64,000 nt of DNA, taken from contig CAZPYJ010000017.1 of the NCBI GenBank assembly GCA_964590645.1, positions 18,343 to 82,342 of the forward strand, read 5' to 3'. The translations under genes were made by a program, and so were the position numbers. Shown here piece after piece: positions 1 to 7,826 of this stretch. This DNA comes from JAGNHN01 sp964590645. GTDB lineage: Bacteria; Bacteroidota; Bacteroidia; Bacteroidales; JAGNHN01. The notes beneath the pieces are model-generated. The model had not been told where the DNA came from, did not search any database, and saw nothing but the letters and a program-made list of their open reading frames with translations. Every line of letters begins with the position of its first letter. Positions within the stretch are counted from its first letter, which is position 1.

Positions 1-27
1 TGAATATTGTTCGGATTAATGATGGGT

Positions 28-450
28 TTAATGAAGGGGTGGAAACAACACCTGATCTTTGATCACAAAGGCGCTGGGATAATCAGCCTGTATCTTTCTT
101 AAAAAACCTTCCGCTTCCAGACGGGTGCGGAAATCGCCTGCCCTTACCTTATAATTGGGCTCCTGGTAGGACACATACGCTTCTACTCCCGGGTAATTTG
201 CTATAAACTGTTTGTACACTTCAAATGCCTGGCTTTTAGAATTGTGCCCGGAGTTAAAATAAATCTGAATGCGAAATCCATCTATTTCCGGAAAAAGCTT
301 ACAAATGTCTCTATGTTTTTCCAACAGCAGTCTGATTTCGTCAGCTTGCTTTACGCTCACCTGAGGGTGTTCCTGGGCAATCGGATTCAACGAGATTCCG
401 GCCAAAAGGATACAGCAAAAGATGGCATTTTTGTTCAGTAATCTGCTCAT
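28..450 (-). CDS. SPOR-domain exported protein
   Basis: A 140-residue protein with an N-terminal signal peptide (charged start, hydrophobic stretch about residues 8-22, likely cleavage after NPIAQ) and a C-terminal SPOR-like domain (about residues 58-137, starting FRIQIYF and containing the typical YKVRAGDF and RTRLEAEGFL segments). SPOR domains bind peptidoglycan with denuded glycan strands, so a periplasmic, wall-associated role is likely. The ATG follows the stop of the universal stress protein gene by 11 bases on the same strand, so the two are probably cotranscribed. The domain is clear; the exact role is unknown. Confidence 0.8.
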   Translation of the reverse strand: MSRLLNKNAIFCCILLAGISLNPIAQEHPQVSVKQADEIRLLLEKHRDICKLFPEIDGFRIQIYFNSGHNSKSQAFEVYKQFIANYPGVEAYVSYQEPNYKVRAGDFRTRLEAEGFLRKIQADYPSAFVIKDQVLFPPLH

Positions 451-461
451 TCAATCTGGAG

Positions 462-1289
462 TTAGTAGGTGTCGGCATTTACCGAAAGCACTGGAACAGA
501 AGCATTGTTCACCATCTGGCGGGCATATTGCCCAAGCATCAGGCTGGAAGTGCTGCTGTCTTTTTCTGTCATAATGGCAATCAGATCCGCATCCGTCTCG
601 GTGGCGAATTCAATGGTTGTCTGCGTGATGTTTTTTCCTTTTCGCCGCTCGCAGCTGGCTTTCTGGCCGGCCTTTTCAATCTCATTGCAGGCCCAGGCCG
701 CATTCGATTCCACCTTCTTTTGCAGGGAGAGCAAATCAGTGGAAGATAAAGCCAAAACGATCATCTCAGCCCCAAAGGCCTTGGCGAAGCGAATGACCAC
801 GGGCACCTTCAGTCGGGTATCTGCAGTGCTGTCCATAGGCAAAACGATTTTATTGACCGGGCGCTGGATGTCGTAGTTCAAAGGAACCGTAATGACCGGA
901 ACCGGGGCGCGACTGACAATTCGAAAGGCGTTGCTGCCGATCCAGTGCTGCTCAAACCCGGAAACACCGTGGCTACCTGCCACGATCAGGTCGGCCTTCC
1001 CGGCAGAAGCCAGTGCGGATACTTCACGGTACACCTTGCCTTTCTTCAGCTTGTATTCGATTTTGATGCTGCTGCAGGCCTGCTGCCGCTCGCTCATCAG
1101 TTCTTCAAATTGTTTCTTGACTTCCAGGCGGAGGTCCTTGGATATGGCTGTAAGGCTGGATGCCTCTGCGGTGTTGTCCACCCATACCATTTCAACTTCT
1201 GCTTCCAGCCTGCAGGCCATCTTCACGGCATAGTCAAGGGCGTGCAATGATCCTGTGGAAAAGTCTACTGCGCAAAGAATCTTTTTCAT
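462..1289 (-). CDS. Universal stress protein with two Usp domains
   Basis: A 275-residue cytoplasmic protein made of two tandem Usp domains. The first (about 1-140) opens MKKILCAVDFS and carries the ATP-binding pattern GSHG-x(9)-GSN near residues 110-125. The second (about 150-275) opens NKIVLPMDST and has a degenerate nucleotide loop (MTEKDSSTSS), so probably only the first half binds ATP. A start eight codons further upstream is possible, but the MKKILCAVDF start matches the family. A near-consensus -7 box (TAGCCTTG, 1311-1318, minus strand) precedes it. The SPOR gene follows in the same direction. Confidence 0.85.
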   Translation of the reverse strand: MKKILCAVDFSTGSLHALDYAVKMACRLEAEVEMVWVDNTAEASSLTAISKDLRLEVKKQFEELMSERQQACSSIKIEYKLKKGKVYREVSALASAGKADLIVAGSHGVSGFEQHWIGSNAFRIVSRAPVPVITVPLNYDIQRPVNKIVLPMDSTADTRLKVPVVIRFAKAFGAEMIVLALSSTDLLSLQKKVESNAAWACNEIEKAGQKASCERRKGKNITQTTIEFATETDADLIAIMTEKDSSTSSLMLGQYARQMVNNASVPVLSVNADTY

Positions 1290-1387
1290 CCTGGCTGGTC
1301 TTTTGCTAAACAAGGCTAAATTATGGCTATTTTTCCTATTTTCCCAAATCTGCGAGAAGACATTAAGCCAGTCAGGCCGGCTTTGCC

Positions 1388-1395
1388 TATTTTTG
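1388..1395 (+). promoter_or_regulatory. Putative -7 box for ruvB
   Basis: TATTTTTG matches the Bacteroidota -7 consensus TAnnTTTG and ends 17 bases before the ATG at 1413. It supports that ATG over an in-frame start at 1323. No clear -33 TTTG was found. Confidence 0.45.
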
Positions 1396-1412
1396 CTTTA
1401 AAGTGCGATTCT

Positions 1413-2438
1413 ATGAATGAGCATCTGGATGCCAGTGGGGCAGGAATGACCCCCGCAGAGCGGGAAGTGGAGAATGTATTGCGGCCGGTGGCATTTGGGG
1501 ACTTTGCCGGACAGGACAAGGTGGTGGAAAACCTCAAAATCTTCGTGGCTGCTGCCAGGCAAAGAGGGGAAGCCCTGGATCACGTACTGCTCCACGGTCC
1601 TCCGGGCCTGGGCAAGACTACCTTATCCCATATCATTGCCAATGAGCTGGGGGTAAACATCCGCATCACCTCAGGGCCTGTGCTGGATAAGCCCGGAGAG
1701 CTGGCGGGCCTGCTTACAAACCTGGAGGATAATGATGTCTTGTTTATCGATGAGATCCATCGCCTGAGTCCTGTGGTGGAAGAATATCTCTATTCGGCGA
1801 TGGAGGACTACCGGATTGATATTATGATTGATAGCGGCCCCAATGCCCGTTCGGTTCAGATCAGCCTCAGTCCATTCACACTGATCGGAGCTACCACCCG
1901 CTCCGGCTTGCTGACTGCACCCTTGCGATCCCGTTTTGGCATCAATGCACGACTGGCATACTACGACAGCCATACCCTCACCGGTATTGTGCGTCGCTCC
2001 GCCGGGATATTGAAGGTAGCGATCAGTGATGCCGCAGCCAAAGAGATTTCTGGCCGGAGCCGGGGTACGCCGCGTATCGCCAACCTGCTGCTGCGCAGGG
2101 TGCGCGATTTTGCACAGGTAAAGGGCAATGGCAGCATCGATCTGGAGATTTCCCGCTATGCACTGGAAGCCCTGAACGTGGATCAGTTTGGCCTGGATGA
2201 GATGGACAACCGCATCCTGGATGCCATTATCGTGAAATTCAAGGGCGGTCCGGTTGGTTTAAATACCATCGCTACAGCAGTAGGGGAAGATCCCGGCACC
2301 ATAGAGGAAGTATATGAACCATTTCTGATACAGGAAGGCTTTCTGATGCGAACCCCGCGCGGAAGGGAAGTTACTGATAGGGCATACCAGCATTTGGGGC
2401 ACAGCCGCCTCAGGGATAATCAAAACACCTTGTTCTGA
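1413..2438 (+). CDS. ruvB: Holliday junction branch migration helicase RuvB
   Basis: A 341-residue AAA+ motor that drives branch migration with RuvA during recombinational repair. Visible motifs are Walker A (GPPGLGKTT), Walker B (FIDEIHRL), the sensor region (GATTRSG), the arginine-finger/sensor-2 region (RSRGTPRIANLLLRRVRDF) and the C-terminal winged helix (about 260-335). The ATG at 1413 gives the usual RuvB length and lies just after a -7 box; the frame is open further upstream but that extension looks non-coding. queG starts 2 bases after the stop, suggesting an operon. No ruvA or ruvC is in the window. Confidence 0.96.
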   Translation: MNEHLDASGAGMTPAEREVENVLRPVAFGDFAGQDKVVENLKIFVAAARQRGEALDHVLLHGPPGLGKTTLSHIIANELGVNIRITSGPVLDKPGELAGLLTNLEDNDVLFIDEIHRLSPVVEEYLYSAMEDYRIDIMIDSGPNARSVQISLSPFTLIGATTRSGLLTAPLRSRFGINARLAYYDSHTLTGIVRRSAGILKVAISDAAAKEISGRSRGTPRIANLLLRRVRDFAQVKGNGSIDLEISRYALEALNVDQFGLDEMDNRILDAIIVKFKGGPVGLNTIATAVGEDPGTIEEVYEPFLIQEGFLMRTPRGREVTDRAYQHLGHSRLRDNQNTLF

Positions 2439-2440
2439 GA

Positions 2441-3400
2441 ATGAAAGCAGCTCCTCTCTCCCTTGATCAGAAGGAATCATTGAGGATACTGGCCCGGCAA
2501 TGCGGCTTTGATGCCTGCGGCATTACAACCACAGCCCCACTGTTGGAAGAGGAAGAAAGGTACAGGCAGTGGCTGGCCGAAGGGCGACAGGGGGAGATGC
2601 AATGGCTGGAGAGGAATACCGGGAAGCGATTGGATCCAGGTAAACTGATGCCCGGAGCCAGGTCTGTCATCTGTCTCATTCACAACTATCAAGCTGAACA
2701 AGAAATCCACACAGGCTATAAAATTGCCCGATACGCTTACGGAGAGGACTATCATTTTGTGCTCAAAGAAAAAATGCGCCCCATCCTACAATGGCTTGAA
2801 AAACAAGGCTCAACAATCCACCGTGCTTTCACCGATTCGGCACCCCTGATGGAAAGAGCACTGGCTGCCCGGGCCGGTCTGGGATGGATTGGAAAAAACA
2901 GCCTGCTGTTGAACAGGGATGGAGGATCCTGGTTCTTTCTGGCCGAGATCCTCACCGACCTCGACATTCCCCCTGATGAAGGAGGGATGCGTGACTACTG
3001 CGGGGGGTGCGTCCAATGCATTACCGCCTGCCCCACCCAGGCAATTACAGAAGCCCGGGTGCTGGATGCAAGGCGTTGCATTTCCTATCTGACCATTGAA
3101 CTCAATAAAGAAAAACCCATCCCTGCAGACCTGGCCGGGCAGTATCAGGACTGGATTTTTGGATGCGACATCTGTCAGGAAGTATGCCCCTGGAACAGAG
3201 AAGTCAAACCGAATTCAGAAGCACGTTTTCAACCCACTTTCCGATTGATGGATTTACGGAAGCAGGATTGGGAGGAGATGGATGAAGGCCAGTTTCGCAA
3301 CATCTTCAAAAAATCAGCCTTAATGCGCAGTGGCTGGAAAGGGCTGCAACGCAATATTGCGGCTCTGAAGGGAGAGGAAAGGAAGGGAAGGCCAGGCTGA
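2441..3400 (+). CDS. queG: Epoxyqueuosine reductase QueG
   Basis: A 319-residue cobalamin-dependent iron-sulfur enzyme for the last step of queuosine synthesis in tRNA (epoxyqueuosine to queuosine). It has the DUF1730-type N-terminal region with the catalytic-Asp motif FTDSAPLMER and the RAGLGWIGKN segment, then two [4Fe-4S] cysteine sets: CGGCVQCITACPTQAI near residue 187 and CDICQEVCPWN near residue 245. It follows ruvB by 2 bases. Its stop is 1 base from the convergent T9SS gene. Some QueG proteins carry a C-terminal HEAT repeat; this one ends soon after the clusters. Confidence 0.95.
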   Translation: MKAAPLSLDQKESLRILARQCGFDACGITTTAPLLEEEERYRQWLAEGRQGEMQWLERNTGKRLDPGKLMPGARSVICLIHNYQAEQEIHTGYKIARYAYGEDYHFVLKEKMRPILQWLEKQGSTIHRAFTDSAPLMERALAARAGLGWIGKNSLLLNRDGGSWFFLAEILTDLDIPPDEGGMRDYCGGCVQCITACPTQAITEARVLDARRCISYLTIELNKEKPIPADLAGQYQDWIFGCDICQEVCPWNREVKPNSEARFQPTFRLMDLRKQDWEEMDEGQFRNIFKKSALMRSGWKGLQRNIAALKGEERKGRPG

Positions 3401-3401
3401 T

Positions 3402-4142
3402 TTATCTGCGGACAATCAGCTTGCGGGTGCTGATGGCTTCTCCCCTCACCCAGAGGGAATAGAAATAAACCCCCTCATTCAGATCACTGACATTCAGCTG
3501 CAGGCTGCCATTGCCACCTTCCACAGGAATCGACCTGACCGCTGAGCCCAACAAATTCAGCAGACGCAATTCAGCCTGCTTGCCATAGGGCAGGATGTAA
3601 TCGAAAGTAATGATGCTTTGGGCCGGGTTCGGATAAGCATTTGAAAAGCGAAATTCACCCCGTGCAAAGCTCTCAGCCAGACCGGAAACATTATAGGCAT
3701 AGTCCACAATAATGCGGATGCTGTCCGAAGGATTGTTTTCGTCGTAAAAGGTATAGGCTATGCGTGAAGTGCCTGTGATGCCCTGAGAGTAATACTCACC
3801 CAGAAAGTTCAGGGTGTCTGTTTCTCCGGCAGCCAGAGTGATCGCAGTGGGCGAAACATAAACGTGGGGAGGGAAGCAAAGACCCCAGCAAAAGGTATTG
3901 TTCGTACCACTTACCAGATTCATTTCCGTCTTTTTGCAAAGAATGGGCAACGCGGATGAAGCGGTATTTTCCACATCCAGATCTGCAAAAATATCGGTAT
4001 GCCCGGGCTCCTCCTGCAAGGTGATCACCATATCGTTGCTCAAAGCATTGCCCTGGGCATCATACACTGCAATAGATTGAGCAGAGAGCACCATCGTCAA
4101 TCCGAAGGCCAGAAACAAGGGGAGTAAATTTTTTATCATCAT
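3402..4142 (-). CDS. T9SS-exported protein with type A sorting domain
   Basis: A 246-residue secreted protein of unknown function. It has a signal peptide (about 1-22, ending LSAQS), a beta-rich middle with three or four cysteines around residues 68-90, and a C-terminal type A sorting domain (about 168-246) that opens FSNAYPNPAQSIITFDY and ends ISTRKLIVRR. That domain directs export across the outer membrane by T9SS and surface anchoring. Two adjacent ATG codons (4140-4142 and 4137-4139) are both possible starts. A TATTTTTG box lies 44 bases upstream. Confidence 0.82.
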   Translation of the reverse strand: MMIKNLLPLFLAFGLTMVLSAQSIAVYDAQGNALSNDMVITLQEEPGHTDIFADLDVENTASSALPILCKKTEMNLVSGTNNTFCWGLCFPPHVYVSPTAITLAAGETDTLNFLGEYYSQGITGTSRIAYTFYDENNPSDSIRIIVDYAYNVSGLAESFARGEFRFSNAYPNPAQSIITFDYILPYGKQAELRLLNLLGSAVRSIPVEGGNGSLQLNVSDLNEGVYFYSLWVRGEAISTRKLIVRR

Positions 4143-4186
4143 CGACTACTGTTGTTAAGACTGAAACAGCCTGCTTTTCATACTCA

Positions 4187-4194
4187 CAAAAATA
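4187..4194 (-). promoter_or_regulatory. Putative -7 box for the T9SS cargo gene
   Basis: Read on the minus strand this is TATTTTTG, a full match to TAnnTTTG, 44 bases upstream of the ATG at 4142. No -33 element at the usual spacing was seen. Confidence 0.35.
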
Positions 4195-4299
4195 AATATT
4201 TCCCGGCACAATTCACGACATCCAGTTATAAAGTGCAACATTGTGTGGATGCTTCAGGAAATAGAGAGCGAAAGCGAATCATAGCTATATAAGATTTTA

Positions 4300-4307
4300 T
4301 ATATTTG
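4300..4307 (+). promoter_or_regulatory. Putative -7 box for the Omp28-like pair
   Basis: TATATTTG matches TAnnTTTG in an AT-rich stretch 40 bases before the ATG at 4348. It is the likely promoter for both tandem Omp28-like genes. Confidence 0.4.
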
Positions 4308-4347
4308 GCGGTCAATCAAATCCAAGATATCTGTTAAATACATACCA

Positions 4348-6033
4348 ATGCGAAGAATCCTTACCCTTTCGATTGCCTTGCTTTTAGGGGCCGTTTTTTC
4401 AATCAATGCCCAGGTACAGCGCAAAGTTCTGCTGGAGCATTTTACTCAGGCATCCTGTGGCCCCTGTGCTTTGTATAATCCCGGGATGCAGAGTATTGTG
4501 AATGCTTATCCTGATCGCATCGTTCCTGTAAAGTATCAGGTGTGGTGGCCGGGAAGCGATCCGATGTACAACCACAATACGGCAGATGTGCAGGCAAGGG
4601 TAGCCTATTACCCTCCTTCTTTCGGGGTGCCGCATTCTCAGATTGACGGTGCCTGGTGGGGTGGGCATCCGGCCAATTGGACAATCGCAACCATCAATCA
4701 GCGCTACGCCATCACTTCTCCTTTCGAGATTGAAATTTCACATTCCATTCCGGCTACTCAGGACAGTGTATATGTGACAATGGTCATCCGCAGTCCGCAG
4801 GCCTGGACCGGCAGTGCCATTGAGCACATCGTGGTAGAAGAAGAGCATATTCATTTCACCAGCTCTCCCGGTTCAAACGGAGAAACCGATTTTCACAATG
4901 TGATGAAAAAAATGTTGCCTACCAATGCCGGGACAGCCCTGCCGTCTACCTGGGCTGCCGGCGACTCTATGGTTCTTCAGGCGCACTGGGCTTTTGCCAA
5001 TGTGTACAACGTGGAAGAGATCGCCGTAGCGGCCTTTATCCAGGATCCTGTCACCAAATGGGTGCATCAGGCTGAATACAGTCCTCCCTTGCCCCCAAGT
5101 CCATTCTTTGATTATGATGTGGCTTCCCTCGAATTGAGTGGACTCCCCGGGGCAAGCTGCACCGGCAATATTTCTCCCGATCTCAAAATCAAAAATATGG
5201 GTGCTTTCGATCTGACCAGCCTGGATATCAAATACCAGGTAAACAATGGAACAGTAGGAACATACAGTTGGACCGGTAACCTGCCCTTTTACAGCGAAAC
5301 CAGCATCAATATCCCGGGGATCACCTTTGCCGTACAAACTGCGAATGAACTGAAGGTCTGGGTAAGCAATCCGAACGGACAAAGTGATCAGAACGGAATA
5401 AATGATACCGTCACGGCCGGCATTTCCCAAGCCACTGCGGTAGCCAACAATATTGATCTGGTGCTGCGTACGGATAACAGTCCGGGAGAAATTACCTGGG
5501 AGCTCTTGGACGACCTGGGCAATGTACTCTACAGCGGAGGGCCTTATACTCAGAACCAAACGGTCTATAACCACAGCTTCAGCCTTCCCGCAACCGGATG
5601 CTATACTTTTGTGATGTATGATGCCGGCGGTGATGGCATCTGCTGCAGCAACGGGGTGGGATTTTACCGTCTCAGTGCCGCCTCCAGCCCGAATTTTATC
5701 ACCGGAGGCACCTTCACCTCAGAGGAAAGGAATGAACTGGAAGTATTGACGGTTGGCCTGGAAAGAGCTATAAGCGCCCAATTCATTGAGTTCTTGCCCA
5801 ACCCATTCAGCAATGAAGCCATCCTTCGTCTTTCCCTGCCACATCCAATGGAGGTACAGATGGAAGTATTCGACCTGAGTGGAAAGCAAATGATGCTTCT
5901 TCCATACCGGGTGCTGCCTGCCGGAGTGCAGGAATTGACCCTCGATGGGCGAGGCCTTGCTCCCGGGATGTACCTCTTGCAAGTGATGGGAGAAGGATTC
6001 CGTCATCAGGAAAAAATTCATATCATCCGTTAA
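4348..6033 (+). CDS. Omp28-like T9SS protein, copy 1
   Basis: A 561-residue secreted protein. After a signal peptide (1-21) comes an Omp28-like domain (about 22-260) that starts like a thioredoxin fold, with EHFTQASCGPC carrying a CGPC motif, the thioredoxin active-site sequence. A CARDB-like beta domain follows (about 262-375), then a domain with the DAGGDGICC motif (about 385-455), and a T9SS type A sorting domain (about 478-561: FLPNPFSNEA to KIHIIR). The next gene encodes a paralogue with the same order. Disulfide chemistry at the cell surface is an inference from CGPC only. Confidence 0.82.
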   Translation: MRRILTLSIALLLGAVFSINAQVQRKVLLEHFTQASCGPCALYNPGMQSIVNAYPDRIVPVKYQVWWPGSDPMYNHNTADVQARVAYYPPSFGVPHSQIDGAWWGGHPANWTIATINQRYAITSPFEIEISHSIPATQDSVYVTMVIRSPQAWTGSAIEHIVVEEEHIHFTSSPGSNGETDFHNVMKKMLPTNAGTALPSTWAAGDSMVLQAHWAFANVYNVEEIAVAAFIQDPVTKWVHQAEYSPPLPPSPFFDYDVASLELSGLPGASCTGNISPDLKIKNMGAFDLTSLDIKYQVNNGTVGTYSWTGNLPFYSETSINIPGITFAVQTANELKVWVSNPNGQSDQNGINDTVTAGISQATAVANNIDLVLRTDNSPGEITWELLDDLGNVLYSGGPYTQNQTVYNHSFSLPATGCYTFVMYDAGGDGICCSNGVGFYRLSAASSPNFITGGTFTSEERNELEVLTVGLERAISAQFIEFLPNPFSNEAILRLSLPHPMEVQMEVFDLSGKQMMLLPYRVLPAGVQELTLDGRGLAPGMYLLQVMGEGFRHQEKIHIIR

Positions 6034-6045
6034 ATCCTTAAAAAT

Positions 6046-7734
6046 ATGCGTAATACTTTTCGAACCCTCTTTTTCGCCAGTTTCATCCTGGGATTGCCGC
6101 TGATGCTCAGCGCACAAAGCCAGCGACTGGTTCTGCTGGAACATTTTACCCAGGCTTCCTGCGGTCCCTGTGCCGCTGCCAATCCCGGGGTAATGGCCAT
6201 CCTGAATGCCAATCCGACAAAAATTACTTCCATAAAATACCAGACTAGCTGGCCCGGTTTCGATCCGATGAATCTCCACAACCCCTCTGATGTGGCTGCA
6301 AGGGTGAATCTGTACGGGGTGACCGGGGTGCCCCGCTCGGTGCTGGATGGCAATTACTACAATGGATCTGCTTCCTCCTGGAACATCAATACTGTAAACA
6401 CCCGATATGCGGTGAGCACTCCGGTCGAAATACAGGTACAACACCAGCTTAATGCAACACAAGACAGCATATTTGTCACAATGCTGGTCAAAACCACCGG
6501 TTCCATCAGCGGCAATTTTGCCGCTTACATCGGGGTGATTGAAAAGCATATCGGTTTTACCACATCTCCGGGAAGCAATGGTGAAAAGGATTTTTACAAT
6601 GTGATGAAAAAACTGCTCCCCAACAGTGCGGGTACGAGCCTGCCCTCTTCAATGCAGGCCGGCGACTATTTCATCATCCAGGCATCCTGGGAGCTGGCCA
6701 ATGTATATAATGTCAGCGAACTGGGTGTGGTTGCCTGGGTACAGGATAAAGGCAGCAAAGAGGTGTATCAGGCTGCCAACAGCAGCAGCAGTGCCATCGT
6801 GCCGGTATACAATACGGATGCCGCTGTGATGGAGCTGCTTACAATTGGAGATAACTGGTGCAGCGACCAGGTGCAGCCATCAGTGGTCTTGCGCAACCAG
6901 GGCAGTCAAACCCTGACCGCGGCCGAGATCCGCTACCAGGTAAACGACGGCCAGGATCAGGTGTTCCAATGGACCGGCTCGCTGAACTTTCTGGAAGAGG
7001 CGGTCATCGACCTCCCTGCCGCATCCTTCACGCTGGGCGATCAAAACCAACTAAAAGCATTCATTCACAGCCTGAACGGATCCGCGGACGACTATCCGGC
7101 CAATGACACCCTCAGAAATAATTTTGTCAGGGCGCCCGGAACTTCTGAAAAGGTTTACTTCTTCCTGCGTACGGATAACAAACCCGGTGAAATCAGCTGG
7201 GAGGTATTGGACGCCCAGGGAAGTGTTGTCTATTCCGGAGGGCCTTATTCTCAAAATGGACAGATTATTCAGCAGACTTTCACCCTTCCTGATGGCTGCT
7301 ATTCTTTCCGGCTGATGGATGCAGGTGGCGACGGGATATGCTGTGGCAGCGGTTTTGGCGTGTATCAGCTCACTTCTGATATCTCCGGACAGATTCTGGG
7401 AGAGGGAGATATGTTTGGCCGTGAGGTAGTGCATTCTTTTATGGTGGGAGGATATGCCGGAATGATGGATCCGATCTTTCTCCGGGCACCTGAAGTATTC
7501 CCGAATCCCGCCGCATTGCAAACAAGTGTTTCCTTTACCCTCTTGCGCCCACAAGATGTAAACCTGCGCATTATGGATGCAGCCGGCAGGGAAGTCTTTA
7601 CCCGTGACTATCCATCTCTGTCTGCCGGAGAACAAATGCTGACTCTGCCGCTCAACGGCCTCAGTTCAGGATTGTATCTCCTTCGCCTGGAAGGGGATGG
7701 AGAAGTGGTGACGAAGAAATTCCAGGTCTTGTAA
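6046..7734 (+). CDS. Omp28-like T9SS protein, copy 2
   Basis: A 562-residue paralogue of the preceding gene, 12 bases downstream and probably cotranscribed. It repeats the whole architecture: signal peptide ending MLSAQSQ, Omp28-like domain with EHFTQASCGPC, CARDB-like domain (LRNQGSQTLTAAEIRYQV), a DAGGDGICC domain and a type A sorting domain (VFPNPAALQTSVSF to KKFQVL). Blocks such as TSPGSNGE-DF-NVMKK-LP are conserved between the copies, while the linkers diverge, so this is an old tandem duplication rather than a recent one. The stop is followed by a bidirectional terminator. Confidence 0.82.
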   Translation: MRNTFRTLFFASFILGLPLMLSAQSQRLVLLEHFTQASCGPCAAANPGVMAILNANPTKITSIKYQTSWPGFDPMNLHNPSDVAARVNLYGVTGVPRSVLDGNYYNGSASSWNINTVNTRYAVSTPVEIQVQHQLNATQDSIFVTMLVKTTGSISGNFAAYIGVIEKHIGFTTSPGSNGEKDFYNVMKKLLPNSAGTSLPSSMQAGDYFIIQASWELANVYNVSELGVVAWVQDKGSKEVYQAANSSSSAIVPVYNTDAAVMELLTIGDNWCSDQVQPSVVLRNQGSQTLTAAEIRYQVNDGQDQVFQWTGSLNFLEEAVIDLPAASFTLGDQNQLKAFIHSLNGSADDYPANDTLRNNFVRAPGTSEKVYFFLRTDNKPGEISWEVLDAQGSVVYSGGPYSQNGQIIQQTFTLPDGCYSFRLMDAGGDGICCGSGFGVYQLTSDISGQILGEGDMFGREVVHSFMVGGYAGMMDPIFLRAPEVFPNPAALQTSVSFTLLRPQDVNLRIMDAAGREVFTRDYPSLSAGEQMLTLPLNGLSSGLYLLRLEGDGEVVTKKFQVL

Positions 7735-7763
7735 ACCAGCGCAAAAGCTGAACGAAATCATCC

Positions 7764-7798
7764 AGAGGGGGGCGCTAATCATCGTGTCCCCCTCTTTG
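7764..7798. terminator. Bidirectional terminator between the Omp28-like pair and hutU
   Basis: AGAGGGGG (7764-7771) pairs with CCCCCTCT (7788-7795) around a 16-base loop, followed by TTTG on the plus strand. It lies between two converging stop codons (7734 and 7827), so it can serve both. Confidence 0.6.
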
Positions 7799-7826
7799 CA
7801 TTCAGGATCACACAAGCTGGTCGGAC

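Noticed and set aside
1323..1412. Thirty-codon upstream extension of ruvB
   Set aside because: The extension has no RuvB homology and lies upstream of the -7 box at 1388-1395; the ATG at 1413 gives the usual length.
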